This document shows positions 1 to 6,550 of a DNA stretch of 9,305 nt, piece by piece. The notes under the pieces are model-generated. The model was not told the DNA's origin, did not search any database, and saw only the letters and a list, made by a program, of their open reading frames with translations. Each line of letters begins with the position of its first letter. The first letter of the stretch is position 1. A program made the position numbers and the translations under genes. Location: assembly GCA_023264755.1 (NCBI GenBank), contig JAHFVB010000007.1:4028-13332 (forward strand). The letters are read 5' to 3'. This DNA is from Mycobacterium sp. (GTDB lineage: Bacteria; Actinomycetota; Actinomycetes; Mycobacteriales; Mycobacteriaceae).

Positions 1-671
1 CAGATCGAGTATTCAAGCTACCCGACTCGGTATCGTTCGAGGCGGGCGCGGGCATCTTGTTCAACGACCTGACGGTGCACTGTGCCTTGCGCACCCGCGG
101 TCGCCTGGCGTCCGGCGAAACGGTGCTGGTACACGGCGCCGCGGGTGGAATCGGCACGTCCACCTTGCGGTTGGCGCCGGCCTTGGGCGCAGGCCGCGTC
201 ATCGCAGTGGTGAGCACCGAGGCGAAGGCCGAGCTCGCCCGGGCCGCGGGCGCCTCGGACGTCGTCTTGGCCGAGGGATTCAAGGACGCCGTCAAGGAAT
301 TGACGGGCGGTCGTGGGGTGGACGTCGTCCTCGATCCCGTCGGAGGTGACCGATTCACCGACTCGCTGCGGTCGCTGGCCCCCGGCGGGCGGCTCTTGGT
401 GGTCGGCTTCACCGGCGGGGAGATTCCCACCGTCAAGGTGAATCGACTGCTGCTCAACAACGTTGACGCCGTCGGCGTTGGATGGGGCGCGTGGGCGGCG
501 ACCCACCCGGGCTACCTGTCGGAGCAATGGGCCGACCTCGAACCCCTGCTGGCCTCCGGAGCCGTGGCCGCACCGGAACCCATCGTCTTTCCCCTCGAGC
601 GCGCCGGTGATGCGATCGCGTCGCTGGAGCAGCGCACCGCCGCGGGCAAGATCGTCGTCAGGGTGCGCTGA
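1..671 (+). CDS. NADPH:quinone oxidoreductase-like MDR protein (5'-truncated by window)
   Basis: The reading frame is open from base 3 to a TGA at 669-671, giving 222 visible residues. It has no start in the window, because the frame runs coherently (DRVFKLPDSVSFEAGAG) upstream of the internal TTG at 57. It belongs to the zinc-independent medium-chain dehydrogenase/quinone oxidoreductase family. The Rossmann NADPH-binding motif GAAGGIG is at 135-155, followed by a VIAVVSTEAK strand, GVDVVLDPVGG, and GGRLLVVGFTGG; the C-terminus GKIVVRVR is typical. Members reduce quinones or enoyl/carbonyl substrates in the cytosol using NADPH. From memory it resembles mycobacterial FadB4 (Rv3141)-type proteins, but the substrate cannot be read from the sequence. 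The missing part is about the first third, the GroES-like substrate domain. The next gene on this strand starts 312 bp downstream, so the two need not be co-transcribed. Confidence 0.9.
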   Translation, partial: DRVFKLPDSVSFEAGAGILFNDLTVHCALRTRGRLASGETVLVHGAAGGIGTSTLRLAPALGAGRVIAVVSTEAKAELARAAGASDVVLAEGFKDAVKELTGGRGVDVVLDPVGGDRFTDSLRSLAPGGRLLVVGFTGGEIPTVKVNRLLLNNVDAVGVGWGAWAATHPGYLSEQWADLEPLLASGAVAAPEPIVFPLERAGDAIASLEQRTAAGKIVVRVR

Positions 672-983
672 GCCCCACCCGCGACCCCTGCGATACAGAT
701 ACTTGCCAGCGAGTTACCAGAATCGGCGGCGGTCCTCGCCCCGAATCAGGATGGCCCGGATGCGGTCCGATCGACCGAGTCGAAGCTGGGCATTGCTTGC
801 GGTGAGCAGCTAGGAGAACAGCAGTACAACCGAAGTTGAACAGTTGGATACATTCGCCGAGATTCTCTCGATAGTTGCTGATCATGCCCGTACACGCGCA
901 ATTCGCAGCTAGCGATTCGTCCCCGCCGCAGTTAGGGTCTGGCTGTCAAAATCACTGTCTTACTTGAAAATCGGGGAGTCTTC
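672..983. other. Intergenic region upstream of the repeat protein
   Basis: This 312-bp gap holds no convincing ORF, tRNA or strong hairpin terminator. A TANNNT-type hexamer TAGGGT (933-938) could be the -10 of the downstream gene and would give a 5' UTR of about 40 nt, but I see no good -35. The stretch just before the next start (941-983) is more AT-rich than its surroundings. The only clear signal is the ribosome binding site GGGGAG at 973-978. Confidence 0.5.
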
Positions 984-2579
984 GTGAAGGTTCGTCAATC
1001 CGCGTCGTTGGTGGCCGGAGTCTGCACGCTATGCGTTGCAGCATCGGGATCGGTCACGCCCATCCCAACGGCAGCGGCCCCCGCACCGGTGAGCATGAAG
1101 AGCCGGGTGGTGTCTCGCCCCTACGAACTGACCGCCGCCAGCACCACGCAACTCGACAAGATCGTCAGCCTGCCCTACCAGAGCCTGATCACCATCCTCG
1201 AGGCATTCGCCGGCGTGGCCGGAGGCGCAGATGGACTGGGCGGCAACGGATCCAAGAGCCTGCAGGCCCTGCCCGCGCTGGTCTACGCGGCCATCACCCA
1301 ACCCACCTCCACCAACAACCTCGAAACGTTGCCCGCGTCGATCCAGACCGCGCTCAACACCGAGGCCACTGCGCTGCAGAACTTCGCGACCCTGCCGGAG
1401 CGCCTCGCCGCACTGGTGACCAGCGCTACCTCGAGCACCTCGACCGCGGCCAAGACCACGCCCACCATCGGGACGGCGGCCAGCACCACGACGACCGCAG
1501 GCACCACGCAACTCGACAAGATCGTCAGCCTGCCCTACCAGAGCCTGATCATGATCGTCGAAGCGTTCGCCGGCGTGGCCGGAGGCGCAGATGGACTGGG
1601 CGGCAACGGATCCAAGAGCTTGCAAGCTCTGCCCGCACTCATCTACGCGGCCATCACCCAACCCACCTCCACCAACAACCTCGAAACGTTGCCCGCGTCG
1701 ATCCAGACCGCGCTCAACACCGAGGCCACTGCGTTGCAGAACTTCGTGACCCTGCCGGAGCGCCTCGCCGCACTGGTGACCAGCGCTACCACCAGCACGG
1801 CAACCACGAACACCGTCAAGACCGCGGCCCTCGCGTCGTCCGCCGGCACCACGACCACCAGCAAGGCCGCCAGCACTACGGCCAGTGTCGATCCCATTTC
1901 GACCATCGTCAGCCTGCCCTACCAGAACCTGATCACCACCCTCGAGGCTGTCGCCGGTGTAGCCGGAGGCGCAGACGGACTGGGCGGCAACGGATCCAAG
2001 AGCCTGCAAGCCCTGCCGGCGCTGGTCTACTCGGCCATCACCCAACCCACCTCCACCAACAACCTCGAAACGTTGCCTGCGTCGGTCCAGACCGCGCTCA
2101 ACACCGAGGCCACTGCGCTGCAGAACTTCGCGACCCTGCCGCAGCGCCTCATCACCACCGACCTCAACGCGATCTCCGGGCTGAGCTCGCTCGCGACGAA
2201 CAAGACCGCGAGTTCACTTGCGACGGACAAGACGGTGAGCTCGCTGTCCACCGACAAGACAGTCGTGTCGTCGGCGGCCAAGCCCGATACGTCGACGGCG
2301 TCTTCTTCGTCGACGAAGAAGACGCCGCTGGCGAGCCTGACCGCTCCGACGATCAAGACGACGTCGGCCACGACGAGCAAGGCTGCGGATGCCAAGTCCG
2401 ATGACAGCACGGCGCCGAGCTCGACGACGCCCCGCCATGCCAAGAGTTCAGACGGCGGGCCCGTCGCGAACGCCCTCAAGGCGATCAACAAGTCCGCGAA
2501 GGACTCGGGTTATGTCGGCAAGCATCGCGCCGACGACACGAAGTCGAATTCGGGTGACGCTGGCGCGAAGGGGAACTGA
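984..2579 (+). CDS. Exported repeat protein of unknown function
   Basis: I do not recognise the family. The GTG start is chosen because GGGGAG (973-978) lies 5 nt upstream and because it begins a Sec-like signal: KVRQ, then a hydrophobic stretch to about residue 31, with a plausible cleavage near TAAA-AP (~30-35). Three homologous blocks follow: residues ~53-149, ~173-269 and ~308-389. Each contains IVSLPYQ, GVAGGADGLGGNGSKSLQALPAL, AITQPTSTNNLETLPAS and QTALNTEATALQNF. They are separated by Thr/Ala/Ser-rich linkers. After block 3 come three 9-residue units (401-427, consensus SSLATDKTV), then a low-complexity Ser/Thr/Lys tail. The composition (no Trp; two Cys, both in the signal) suggests a secreted or wall-associated non-enzymatic protein; this is inference. 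It is apparently monocistronic and ends in a strong hairpin. PE/PPE membership was considered, but no PE or PPE motif is present. Confidence 0.85.
   Translation: MKVRQSASLVAGVCTLCVAASGSVTPIPTAAAPAPVSMKSRVVSRPYELTAASTTQLDKIVSLPYQSLITILEAFAGVAGGADGLGGNGSKSLQALPALVYAAITQPTSTNNLETLPASIQTALNTEATALQNFATLPERLAALVTSATSSTSTAAKTTPTIGTAASTTTTAGTTQLDKIVSLPYQSLIMIVEAFAGVAGGADGLGGNGSKSLQALPALIYAAITQPTSTNNLETLPASIQTALNTEATALQNFVTLPERLAALVTSATTSTATTNTVKTAALASSAGTTTTSKAASTTASVDPISTIVSLPYQNLITTLEAVAGVAGGADGLGGNGSKSLQALPALVYSAITQPTSTNNLETLPASVQTALNTEATALQNFATLPQRLITTDLNAISGLSSLATNKTASSLATDKTVSSLSTDKTVVSSAAKPDTSTASSSSTKKTPLASLTAPTIKTTSATTSKAADAKSDDSTAPSSTTPRHAKSSDGGPVANALKAINKSAKDSGYVGKHRADDTKSNSGDAGAKGN
1141..2150 (+). 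repeat. Three intragenic direct repeats (~250-290 bp)
   Basis: Copy 1 is at 1141-1430, copy 2 at 1501-1790 (offset exactly 360 bp), and copy 3 at 1905-2150 (offset 384 bp from copy 2). By hand count, copies 1 and 2 differ at 13 of 290 positions, and copies 1 and 3 at 13 of 246. Linkers between copies are Thr/Ala/Ser-coding and not conserved. All offsets are multiples of 3, so the frame is kept. Confidence 0.95.
2184..2264 (+). repeat. Three 27-bp (9-residue) degenerate coding repeats
   Basis: Units at 2184-2210, 2211-2237 and 2238-2264 encode SSLATNKTA, SSLATDKTV and SSLSTDKTV. The DNA is more diverged than the protein, so this array looks older or more selected than the large repeats before it. 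It begins the Ser/Thr/Lys-rich tail. Confidence 0.8.
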
Positions 2580-2600
2580 GCGCTGCTGGGCAAGGCTTGA

Positions 2601-2651
2601 GTGAACGCGAGAACGCCAGAGGACTTGCGCCTCTGGCGTTCTCGCGTTCAC
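2601..2651. terminator. Perfect 22-bp-stem hairpin between convergent genes
   Basis: Bases 2601-2622 are the exact reverse complement of 2630-2651, with a 7-nt loop (acttgcg). On the + strand it is followed by gtttt, giving a short T tract. It lies 21 bp after the stop of the repeat protein and 62 bp before the stop of the convergent GH16 gene. It is therefore a likely terminator for the + gene and possibly for both. No T tract follows on the - strand. Confidence 0.85.
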
Positions 2652-2713
2652 GTTTTGGATGACCCTGGCCGCTCGATCGGGGTTGCACGATCAGGGGCGA
2701 CGTCGGTCCGGCA

Positions 2714-3553
2714 CTACCAGGCGCGCACCCAGTCGACGAGCATGTCGGCCGGGTAGTTGCCGCCCTTCGGATCGCCACCGCCGGAGCCCGAAACGGCCAG
2801 GTTCAGTACCGGGAACACTCGGTAGTCGGGCAGGTTGAAGGGCCAGCCGTCGAGCGAGTTGGCCGGCACCTCGAAGTAGGGCTGGGCACCGTCGACGTAG
2901 TCCATCCAGAACGACATGCCAGCGTCGTTCCAGGTGACTCGCCAGGTGTGCCATGCGCTGTCGACGGGCCACGGCTGCGTCGCGAACGACGTGCCGTCCT
3001 CGCGGGCGTGAACGGTGGTGCCCGATGGCCAGTCTTGGTTGCCGTACCACTCGACCAGGTCGATCTCGCCGCCGACTTCGGGATGGTCGTTGGACAGCCA
3101 CCAGGCCGGCCAGCAGCCATTGGTGAGGCAATTGAACTTGATGCGGGCTTCCCAGGTGGTGTTGATGCCGCCCCAGAAGGTGCCGACGAGTTTGCCGCTG
3201 ACGTATTTGCCGTCCGGGTTGCGCGTGGCACGGATGACGAGGTTGGACTTGCCGTCGACGAACACGTGCTGGCGATCGTCGCTGTACTGGCCCATGTTCT
3301 CGGGCCGGTCCCAGAACACTGGGTTCCTGATCGTCTCGCGCGCCTTGGCCACCATCCACTTCCCGGGGTCCGGTGCGGAGCCGGCTGGACCATCGAACTC
3401 GTCGTGGAACAGGTAAGTCGGGGTCTGAGCCGTGGATGGGGGTGCGGCGGGAGGCGTCGCCGGGACGGCCCGGGCCTCTGGAGTCGGGAGTGCGGCGGCC
3501 AGTGCGCCGGCCCCCGCCATCATCATCATGTTGCGGCGATTCAAGTGAGACAC
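2714..3553 (-). CDS. Glycoside hydrolase family 16 (beta-1,3-glucanase-like), Tat-exported
   Basis: A 279-residue GH16 protein expected to hydrolyse beta-1,3/1,4-glucans outside the membrane. The catalytic signature EIDLVE is at residues 163-168: nucleophile E163, D165, acid/base E168. Other GH16 features are FHDEFDG (49-55), WEARIKF (134-140), WPAWWLSND (148-156), WHTWRVTW (201-208) and PVLNLAVSG (248-256). The frame is open 50 codons further upstream, but the GTG at 3553 is preferred: it gives a short n-region NRRNMMMM and hydrophobic core ending EARA (~29), i.e. a Tat-type signal. From memory this matches the start of M. tuberculosis Rv0315 (RRRMMMMAG). No good Shine-Dalgarno precedes that GTG, and ATG at 3640 is the alternative. 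It is the last gene of the Rpf / two-TM / GH16 group. In mycobacteria, which are not known for beta-1,3-glucan, the true substrate is uncertain. Confidence 0.93.
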   Translation of the reverse strand: MSHLNRRNMMMMAGAGALAAALPTPEARAVPATPPAAPPSTAQTPTYLFHDEFDGPAGSAPDPGKWMVAKARETIRNPVFWDRPENMGQYSDDRQHVFVDGKSNLVIRATRNPDGKYVSGKLVGTFWGGINTTWEARIKFNCLTNGCWPAWWLSNDHPEVGGEIDLVEWYGNQDWPSGTTVHAREDGTSFATQPWPVDSAWHTWRVTWNDAGMSFWMDYVDGAQPYFEVPANSLDGWPFNLPDYRVFPVLNLAVSGSGGGDPKGGNYPADMLVDWVRAW

Positions 3554-3686
3554 AGCAAGACGATAAGGTAACCCGGCCCAACTGGTGCGTCTTGGCTGCC
3601 CGACGCGGCGCGGCCGGTGGGCCGACACCGCGTTCGGCATCCTATACCGGAGTTTGCCGGACGACGTCCGTGCGGCGCCGGCGCGG

Positions 3687-3959
3687 CTACGATTCGGGAC
3701 CACCCGAGGCCGGTCGCTTGGCGCGCTCCAGGAAGGCCACCGCGGCGATCGCTTCGACGACGCCGATCGCGGCCCAGAACACGAATGAGAAGATCAGCGA
3801 CCCGGCCGCCCAGCTGAAACTCAATGCGACGTACATCAGCCAGAGCAGCCGGAAGGCGCTGAGGGCCGCGAGCACGGCGAACACGATTCCGATGATCCGG
3901 CTGCGCTGGGGATCAACGCGGTTGAGCTGTTGCTCGAGTCCGGCGGGGACGATCTTCAT
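3687..3959 (-). CDS. Small two-TM membrane protein, unknown function
   Basis: A 90-residue hypothetical membrane protein. The ATG at 3959 is chosen because GAGAGGA lies 9 nt upstream; a TTG at 3968 would abut that sequence. Predicted helices are at about residues 22-45 (RIIGIVFAVLAALSAF...) and 52-75 (AGSLIFSFVFWAAIGVVEAIAAV). They are flanked by a basic N-terminus and an ERAKRP C-terminal segment, suggesting a hairpin with both ends cytoplasmic. It lies 107 bp after the Rpf gene and 133 bp before GH16 on the same strand, so it may be co-transcribed, though the gaps are not tight. The leader carries an imperfect nested inverted repeat (tgctgc 3961-3966 with gcagca 4006-4011) ending at the SD. 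No catalytic motif is seen. Confidence 0.75.
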   Translation of the reverse strand: MKIVPAGLEQQLNRVDPQRSRIIGIVFAVLAALSAFRLLWLMYVALSFSWAAGSLIFSFVFWAAIGVVEAIAAVAFLERAKRPASGGPES

Positions 3960-4066
3960 TTGCTGCAATCCTCTCGTGGGGCGCCGCCACGTTGGCGTCG
4001 TCGTGGCAGCAAGTACACGACGCGAAGCCGGCTACCGATCCCAAGAACTGGGCCGGCGAGGTCGGC

Positions 4067-4567
<501 letters not shown>

Positions 4568-4624
4568 CTATCTGCAATTCTGGTGCTGACTTTACCGATG
4601 AGGCTGAAGTTGAACAGCAGCACT

Positions 4625-4637
4625 AATGGTTCTCATT
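4625..4637. promoter_or_regulatory. Candidate Zur-like palindrome
   Basis: AATGGTTCTCATT has symmetric AATG/CATT arms and resembles the core of mycobacterial Zur (FurB) boxes as I recall them (AATGATTTTCATT; 11 of 13 positions). It lies 27 bp before the candidate small ORF on the + strand and about 125 bp upstream of the Rpf start on the - strand. It is a single short site, so a chance match is quite possible. Confidence 0.3.
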
Positions 4638-4663
4638 GAGTTCTCTGAGTTTATTTAATACTC

Positions 4664-4708
4664 ATGAGCACGGTGCGCCTGATGGGACTCGCTGGCGCGG
4701 TGCACTAG
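4664..4708 (+). CDS. Candidate 14-residue leaderless small ORF
   Basis: The ORF encodes MSTVRLMGLAGAVH and stops at TAG. Twelve of its 14 sense codons end in G or C, although the surrounding DNA is AT-rich, which fits real mycobacterial coding. No Shine-Dalgarno is present, but a TA-rich hexamer (TATTTA, 4652-4657) sits at -12 to -7 from the ATG, where a leaderless promoter's -10 would be. A bulged hairpin follows 6 bp after the stop. It could be a leader peptide whose downstream gene is absent, a tiny independent mRNA, or chance. I do not recognise the peptide. Confidence 0.25.
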   Translation: MSTVRLMGLAGAVH

Positions 4709-4714
4709 GGTGAC

Positions 4715-4750
4715 GATCGCTCCTGTTCAGGACGTCCTGGGCCAGCGATC
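4715..4750 (+). other. Bulged hairpin after the small ORF
   Basis: An outer 7-bp stem pairs GATCGCT (4715-4721) with AGCGATC (4744-4750). An inner 12-bp palindrome CAGGACGTCCTG lies at 4728-4739. Together they can form one interrupted hairpin. No T tract follows, so it is not a classical intrinsic terminator; it could be an RNA structure or a protein-binding palindrome. Confidence 0.4.
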
Positions 4751-4903
4751 AGGGATTGTCGATCGCGGTTCCTCAATAAGACGACCGAGCCCGAAATAAG
4801 AGCCCTGAGTTTAGCAACCCGTGATGCTTATGTGATTGATGATCTTGATGGGTTAAAAGGGATAATTGGGGCGAAAGTTTCTCAACGGCCCAATGGTGCC
4901 TAA

Positions 4904-4927
4904 GTGACTAATGTGACTGAAGTGAAT
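4904..4927 (-). promoter_or_regulatory. GTCAC direct repeats at 9-bp spacing (MtrA-like site?)
   Basis: On the - strand GTCAC occurs at 4917-4913 and 4908-4904 (reading GTCACATTAGTCACTTAG). A weaker third unit (GTGAAT on +, 4922-4927) keeps the same 9-bp period. Paired 9-bp direct repeats beginning GTCAC are the reported pattern for MtrA, the response regulator linked to mycobacterial rpf genes. The site is about 400 bp upstream of the Rpf start, which is far for an operator. Confidence 0.3.
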
Positions 4928-4936
4928 ATGTCCAAC

Positions 4937-5096
4937 CCCAGCGGACTGCGGCTCGAGTGCGACGTGGCCCACCCGCAGCGGACTGCGGCTAGAGCGCGAC
5001 GTGGCCAACTCGGAACGAGCCGCGGCTCGCCTGCGACGTGGCCGACTCAGAACGGGCTGGGGTTCGCCTGCGACGTGGCCGACTCAGGACGCGGGC
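4937..5096. repeat. 37-bp tandem repeat array (about 4.3 units)
   Basis: Contiguous units lie at 4937-4973, 4974-5010, 5011-5047 and 5048-5084, with a partial fifth to about 5096. The core gcgacgtggcc recurs at 4959, 4996, 5033 and 5070, exactly 37 bp apart. Neighbouring units 1/2 and 3/4 each differ at 5 of 37 bases, so two sub-families exist. The array overlaps the 3' end of the - strand gene that stops at 5047. Unit 3 contains a 14-bp palindrome (5016-5029). It looks like a minisatellite/VNTR. Confidence 0.9.
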
Positions 5097-5463
5097 CGTA
5101 GCGCTCGACGTAGGCCGCGTGCAGCGGAGCCTGCTTCTCCCGCTTGATCGCGTCGACCAGGTTCGGATCCAAGCCGTGTTGGGCTAGCCGGTGCCTGCGC
5201 CAGACCTTGTTGAGCGCGAGGGACATCAGCAGCGCCCAGATGTAGATCGGGGCCGTCATCTCCGTGTGGACGTACAGCGAGGCCGGAAGCAACCAGAACG
5301 GCGCCAGCACCAGCAGCGGCGGAATGGCCGCCCGAATCATGTGGCGGCGCACGGCGCCCTTGCCGGCCAGGTCTTGGGCGACCCAGTCCCTCATCGTGTC
5401 CGGAAGACACCGGCCATACGAATAGGTGACGTACTCCCACGGCGTGGGTCGGGCGGTGGTCAT
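5047..5463 (-). CDS. DUF5313-like small membrane protein
   Basis: A 138-residue protein that resembles, from memory, the actinobacterial DUF5313 family (RPTPWEYVTYSYGRCLPDTM and DWVAQDLAGKGAVRRH near the N-terminus, NKVWRRHRL and HGLDP later). Its function is unknown. Two hydrophobic segments are predicted at ~44-65 (AAIPPLLVLAPFWLLPASL) and ~69-86, followed by a basic, probably cytoplasmic C-terminal helix. AGGAGG lies 7 nt upstream of the ATG at 5463; an adjacent ATG at 5466 is the alternative. It starts 27 bp after the MarR stop, so the two very likely form one transcript. The last ~16 residues (after RYGP) are encoded by the 37-bp repeat array, so this tail is probably not conserved and the original stop may have been overwritten by repeat expansion. 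Confidence 0.85.
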   Translation of the reverse strand: MTTARPTPWEYVTYSYGRCLPDTMRDWVAQDLAGKGAVRRHMIRAAIPPLLVLAPFWLLPASLYVHTEMTAPIYIWALLMSLALNKVWRRHRLAQHGLDPNLVDAIKREKQAPLHAAYVERYGPRPESATSQANPSPF

Positions 5464-5490
5464 CATGAGGCCTCCTAGGGCTCGGTCTTG

Positions 5491-5982
5491 CTAGCCGGGG
5501 ATTGCGCCCGCCGCCAGTGCGGCGGCGTTGACGCGGGTCAGCACGCGGTGGAGTTGCTCGAGTTCGGACATGTCGACGCCGAGCCGCGCCACGACGGCAG
5601 GCGGAATCTCGAGAGCGCGGTCGCGTAACGCGATGCCTTCGGGTGTCAGTTCGACGTCGGTGGCCCGCTCGTCGGCGACGCTTCGGGTCCGGGTGATCAG
5701 GCCAAGGACTTCAAGGCGTTTGAGCATCGGCGACAACGTCGCCGAATCCAGTTGCAACGCGGTGGCGATCTGCTTGACCGACAACGCCGGGCGACCCCCG
5801 GAGGCCGACCGCTGGTGATCCCACAGCGCCAGCATCACCAGATATTGCGGGTGAGTAAGCCCCAGCGGCTCCAGCAGCGGCCGGTACACCGCCAGCACGG
5901 CGCGGTTGGTGACGGCCAACGCGAAACACACCTGCTGCTCGAGAGCCAGCGGGTCGAGCTGCGAGGGGGGCGATGCGGACAC
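5491..5982 (-). CDS. MarR-family repressor, OhrR-like
   Basis: A 163-residue winged-helix regulator. It carries the OhrR hallmark N-terminus: EQQVCFAL with a single Cys (C19) at the position of the peroxide-sensing cysteine, then YRPLLEPLGLTHPQYLVMLALW (33-54). The recognition region SVKQIATALQLDSATLSPMLKRLE (68-91) and wing RTRSVADERATDVELT (98-113) follow. OhrR proteins repress organic-hydroperoxide resistance genes until the Cys is oxidised. C19 is the only cysteine, as in 1-Cys OhrRs. No ohr gene is in the window, so the sensed molecule is inference. The GTG start at 5982 coincides with the predicted transcription start (leaderless). It sits upstream of, and 27 bp from, the DUF5313-like gene. 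Confidence 0.92.
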   Translation of the reverse strand: MSASPPSQLDPLALEQQVCFALAVTNRAVLAVYRPLLEPLGLTHPQYLVMLALWDHQRSASGGRPALSVKQIATALQLDSATLSPMLKRLEVLGLITRTRSVADERATDVELTPEGIALRDRALEIPPAVVARLGVDMSELEQLHRVLTRVNAAALAAGAIPG

Positions 5983-5988
5983 ACTTGA

Positions 5989-6018
5989 ATCGTACCCTAA
6001 TAGTTAGGGCACTAGCAA
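5989..6018 (-). promoter_or_regulatory. Leaderless promoter of the marR gene
   Basis: On the - strand TTGCTA (6018-6013), an 18-bp spacer, and TACGAT (5994-5989) form a good sigA-type promoter. The -10 lies exactly at -12 to -7 relative to the G of the GTG start (5982), so the mRNA would begin at the start codon. No Shine-Dalgarno is present, consistent with leaderless translation, which is common in mycobacteria. Confidence 0.65.
5992..6012. promoter_or_regulatory. Operator-like palindrome between -35 and -10
   Basis: The core is ccctaa-tag-ttaggg (5995-6009). Extended to gta/cac it matches at 8 of 9 positions per arm over 21 bp. It fills the promoter spacer and overlaps the -10, where bound repressor would block RNA polymerase. 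It is the natural candidate site for the adjacent MarR protein (autoregulation), which is inference. Confidence 0.65.
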
Positions 6019-6037
6019 TAAGTGGTGTGTCGCTCGC

Positions 6038-6316
6038 TCAGCCCTTGGTCGCCGCGATCTTGGCTTCGAACATCTTCGTCACGGCACGCTCCGTCAGCTC
6101 GGGCCATGGCGGCCGGCGCACGACCGCCGCCATGCCCAACACTGCGGCAACGAACCCCGTGCAAGCTCCGATCAGCGCGATTCGGTGAGAATCGGTCGTC
6201 GGAGTCCACGTGGCCCGCTCGGATGCGACGGTGAAGACGCCAATGGGCCGTCCCCCCGCGCTCACGGTAATGATCACGGTTCCGTTCGACGCTTCGAACG
6301 GTTCGCCAAAGTTCAT
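6038..6316 (-). CDS. Single-TM hypothetical protein
   Basis: A 92-residue protein. The ATG at 6316 is chosen because GAGGAGG sits 5 nt upstream; the longer open frame to 6499 has no such signal. The N-terminal part (FGEPFEASNGTVIITVSAGGRPIGVFTV, shown here in two parts: FGEPFEASNGTVIITV and GGRPIGVFTV) faintly recalls the GerW/YtfJ pattern 'FGEP...GTVIIPV', but at ~30 residues this is only a hint. One transmembrane helix spans ~45-66 (RIALIGACTGFVAAVLGMAAVV), followed by RRPPWPELTERAVTKMFEAKI, a basic amphipathic tail. It is 55 bp upstream of the marR start, but the marR promoter lies between them. It is divergent from the SHOCT gene across a 234-bp region. Confidence 0.75.
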   Translation of the reverse strand: MNFGEPFEASNGTVIITVSAGGRPIGVFTVASERATWTPTTDSHRIALIGACTGFVAAVLGMAAVVRRPPWPELTERAVTKMFEAKIAATKG

Positions 6317-6550
6317 CTCGACCTCCTCGATGGATGCTTCGCCCAACCTAGCGCCCCAGCCGGAGCGTGCCGAGCTGCCGCAGTGGATTTCCCGAAAGTG
6401 GCTGTGTGACAGCGGAATCCAGCCACAGCCGGAATCGGTAGCGACTGCCGGTTGGCCGCCGTCAAGAATCTTCCAAGCGGTCCGGCCCAACCTTGGCAAT
6501 CAAGGAACGCGCCGCGCCGGGCGGCGAAGCCAGAACGAAGGGAACACGCA

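Noticed and set aside
832..843. 12-mer gaagttgaacag shared with 4606-4617, as a possible common operator upstream of the repeat protein and the Rpf gene
   Set aside because: A shared 12-mer somewhere within 9.3 kb is expected by chance, and the two sites differ in orientation and position relative to the genes.
1029..2045. Long - strand and third-frame open frames across the repeat protein
   Set aside because: They are shadows of the high-GC coding strand: compositionally odd, with no RBS, while the 984-2579 frame has a signal peptide, RBS and terminator.
3554..3703. N-terminal extension of the GH16 protein to 3703
   Set aside because: It would bury the twin-arginine signal about 50 residues inside; the GTG at 3553 gives a normal Tat signal.
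4937..5096. CRISPR array, because units are 37 bp and regularly spaced
   Set aside because: The units are contiguous with no spacers, diverge from each other, and have no cas genes nearby; it is a tandem minisatellite.
4904..5101. + strand ORF beginning MTNVTEVNM through the 37-bp repeats
   Set aside because: No RBS, composition set by the tandem repeat, and it overlaps the better-supported - strand gene end.
6317..6499. Extension of the single-TM hypothetical to 6499
   Set aside because: GAGGAGG sits 5 nt before the ATG at 6316, and the extra residues have no domain character.
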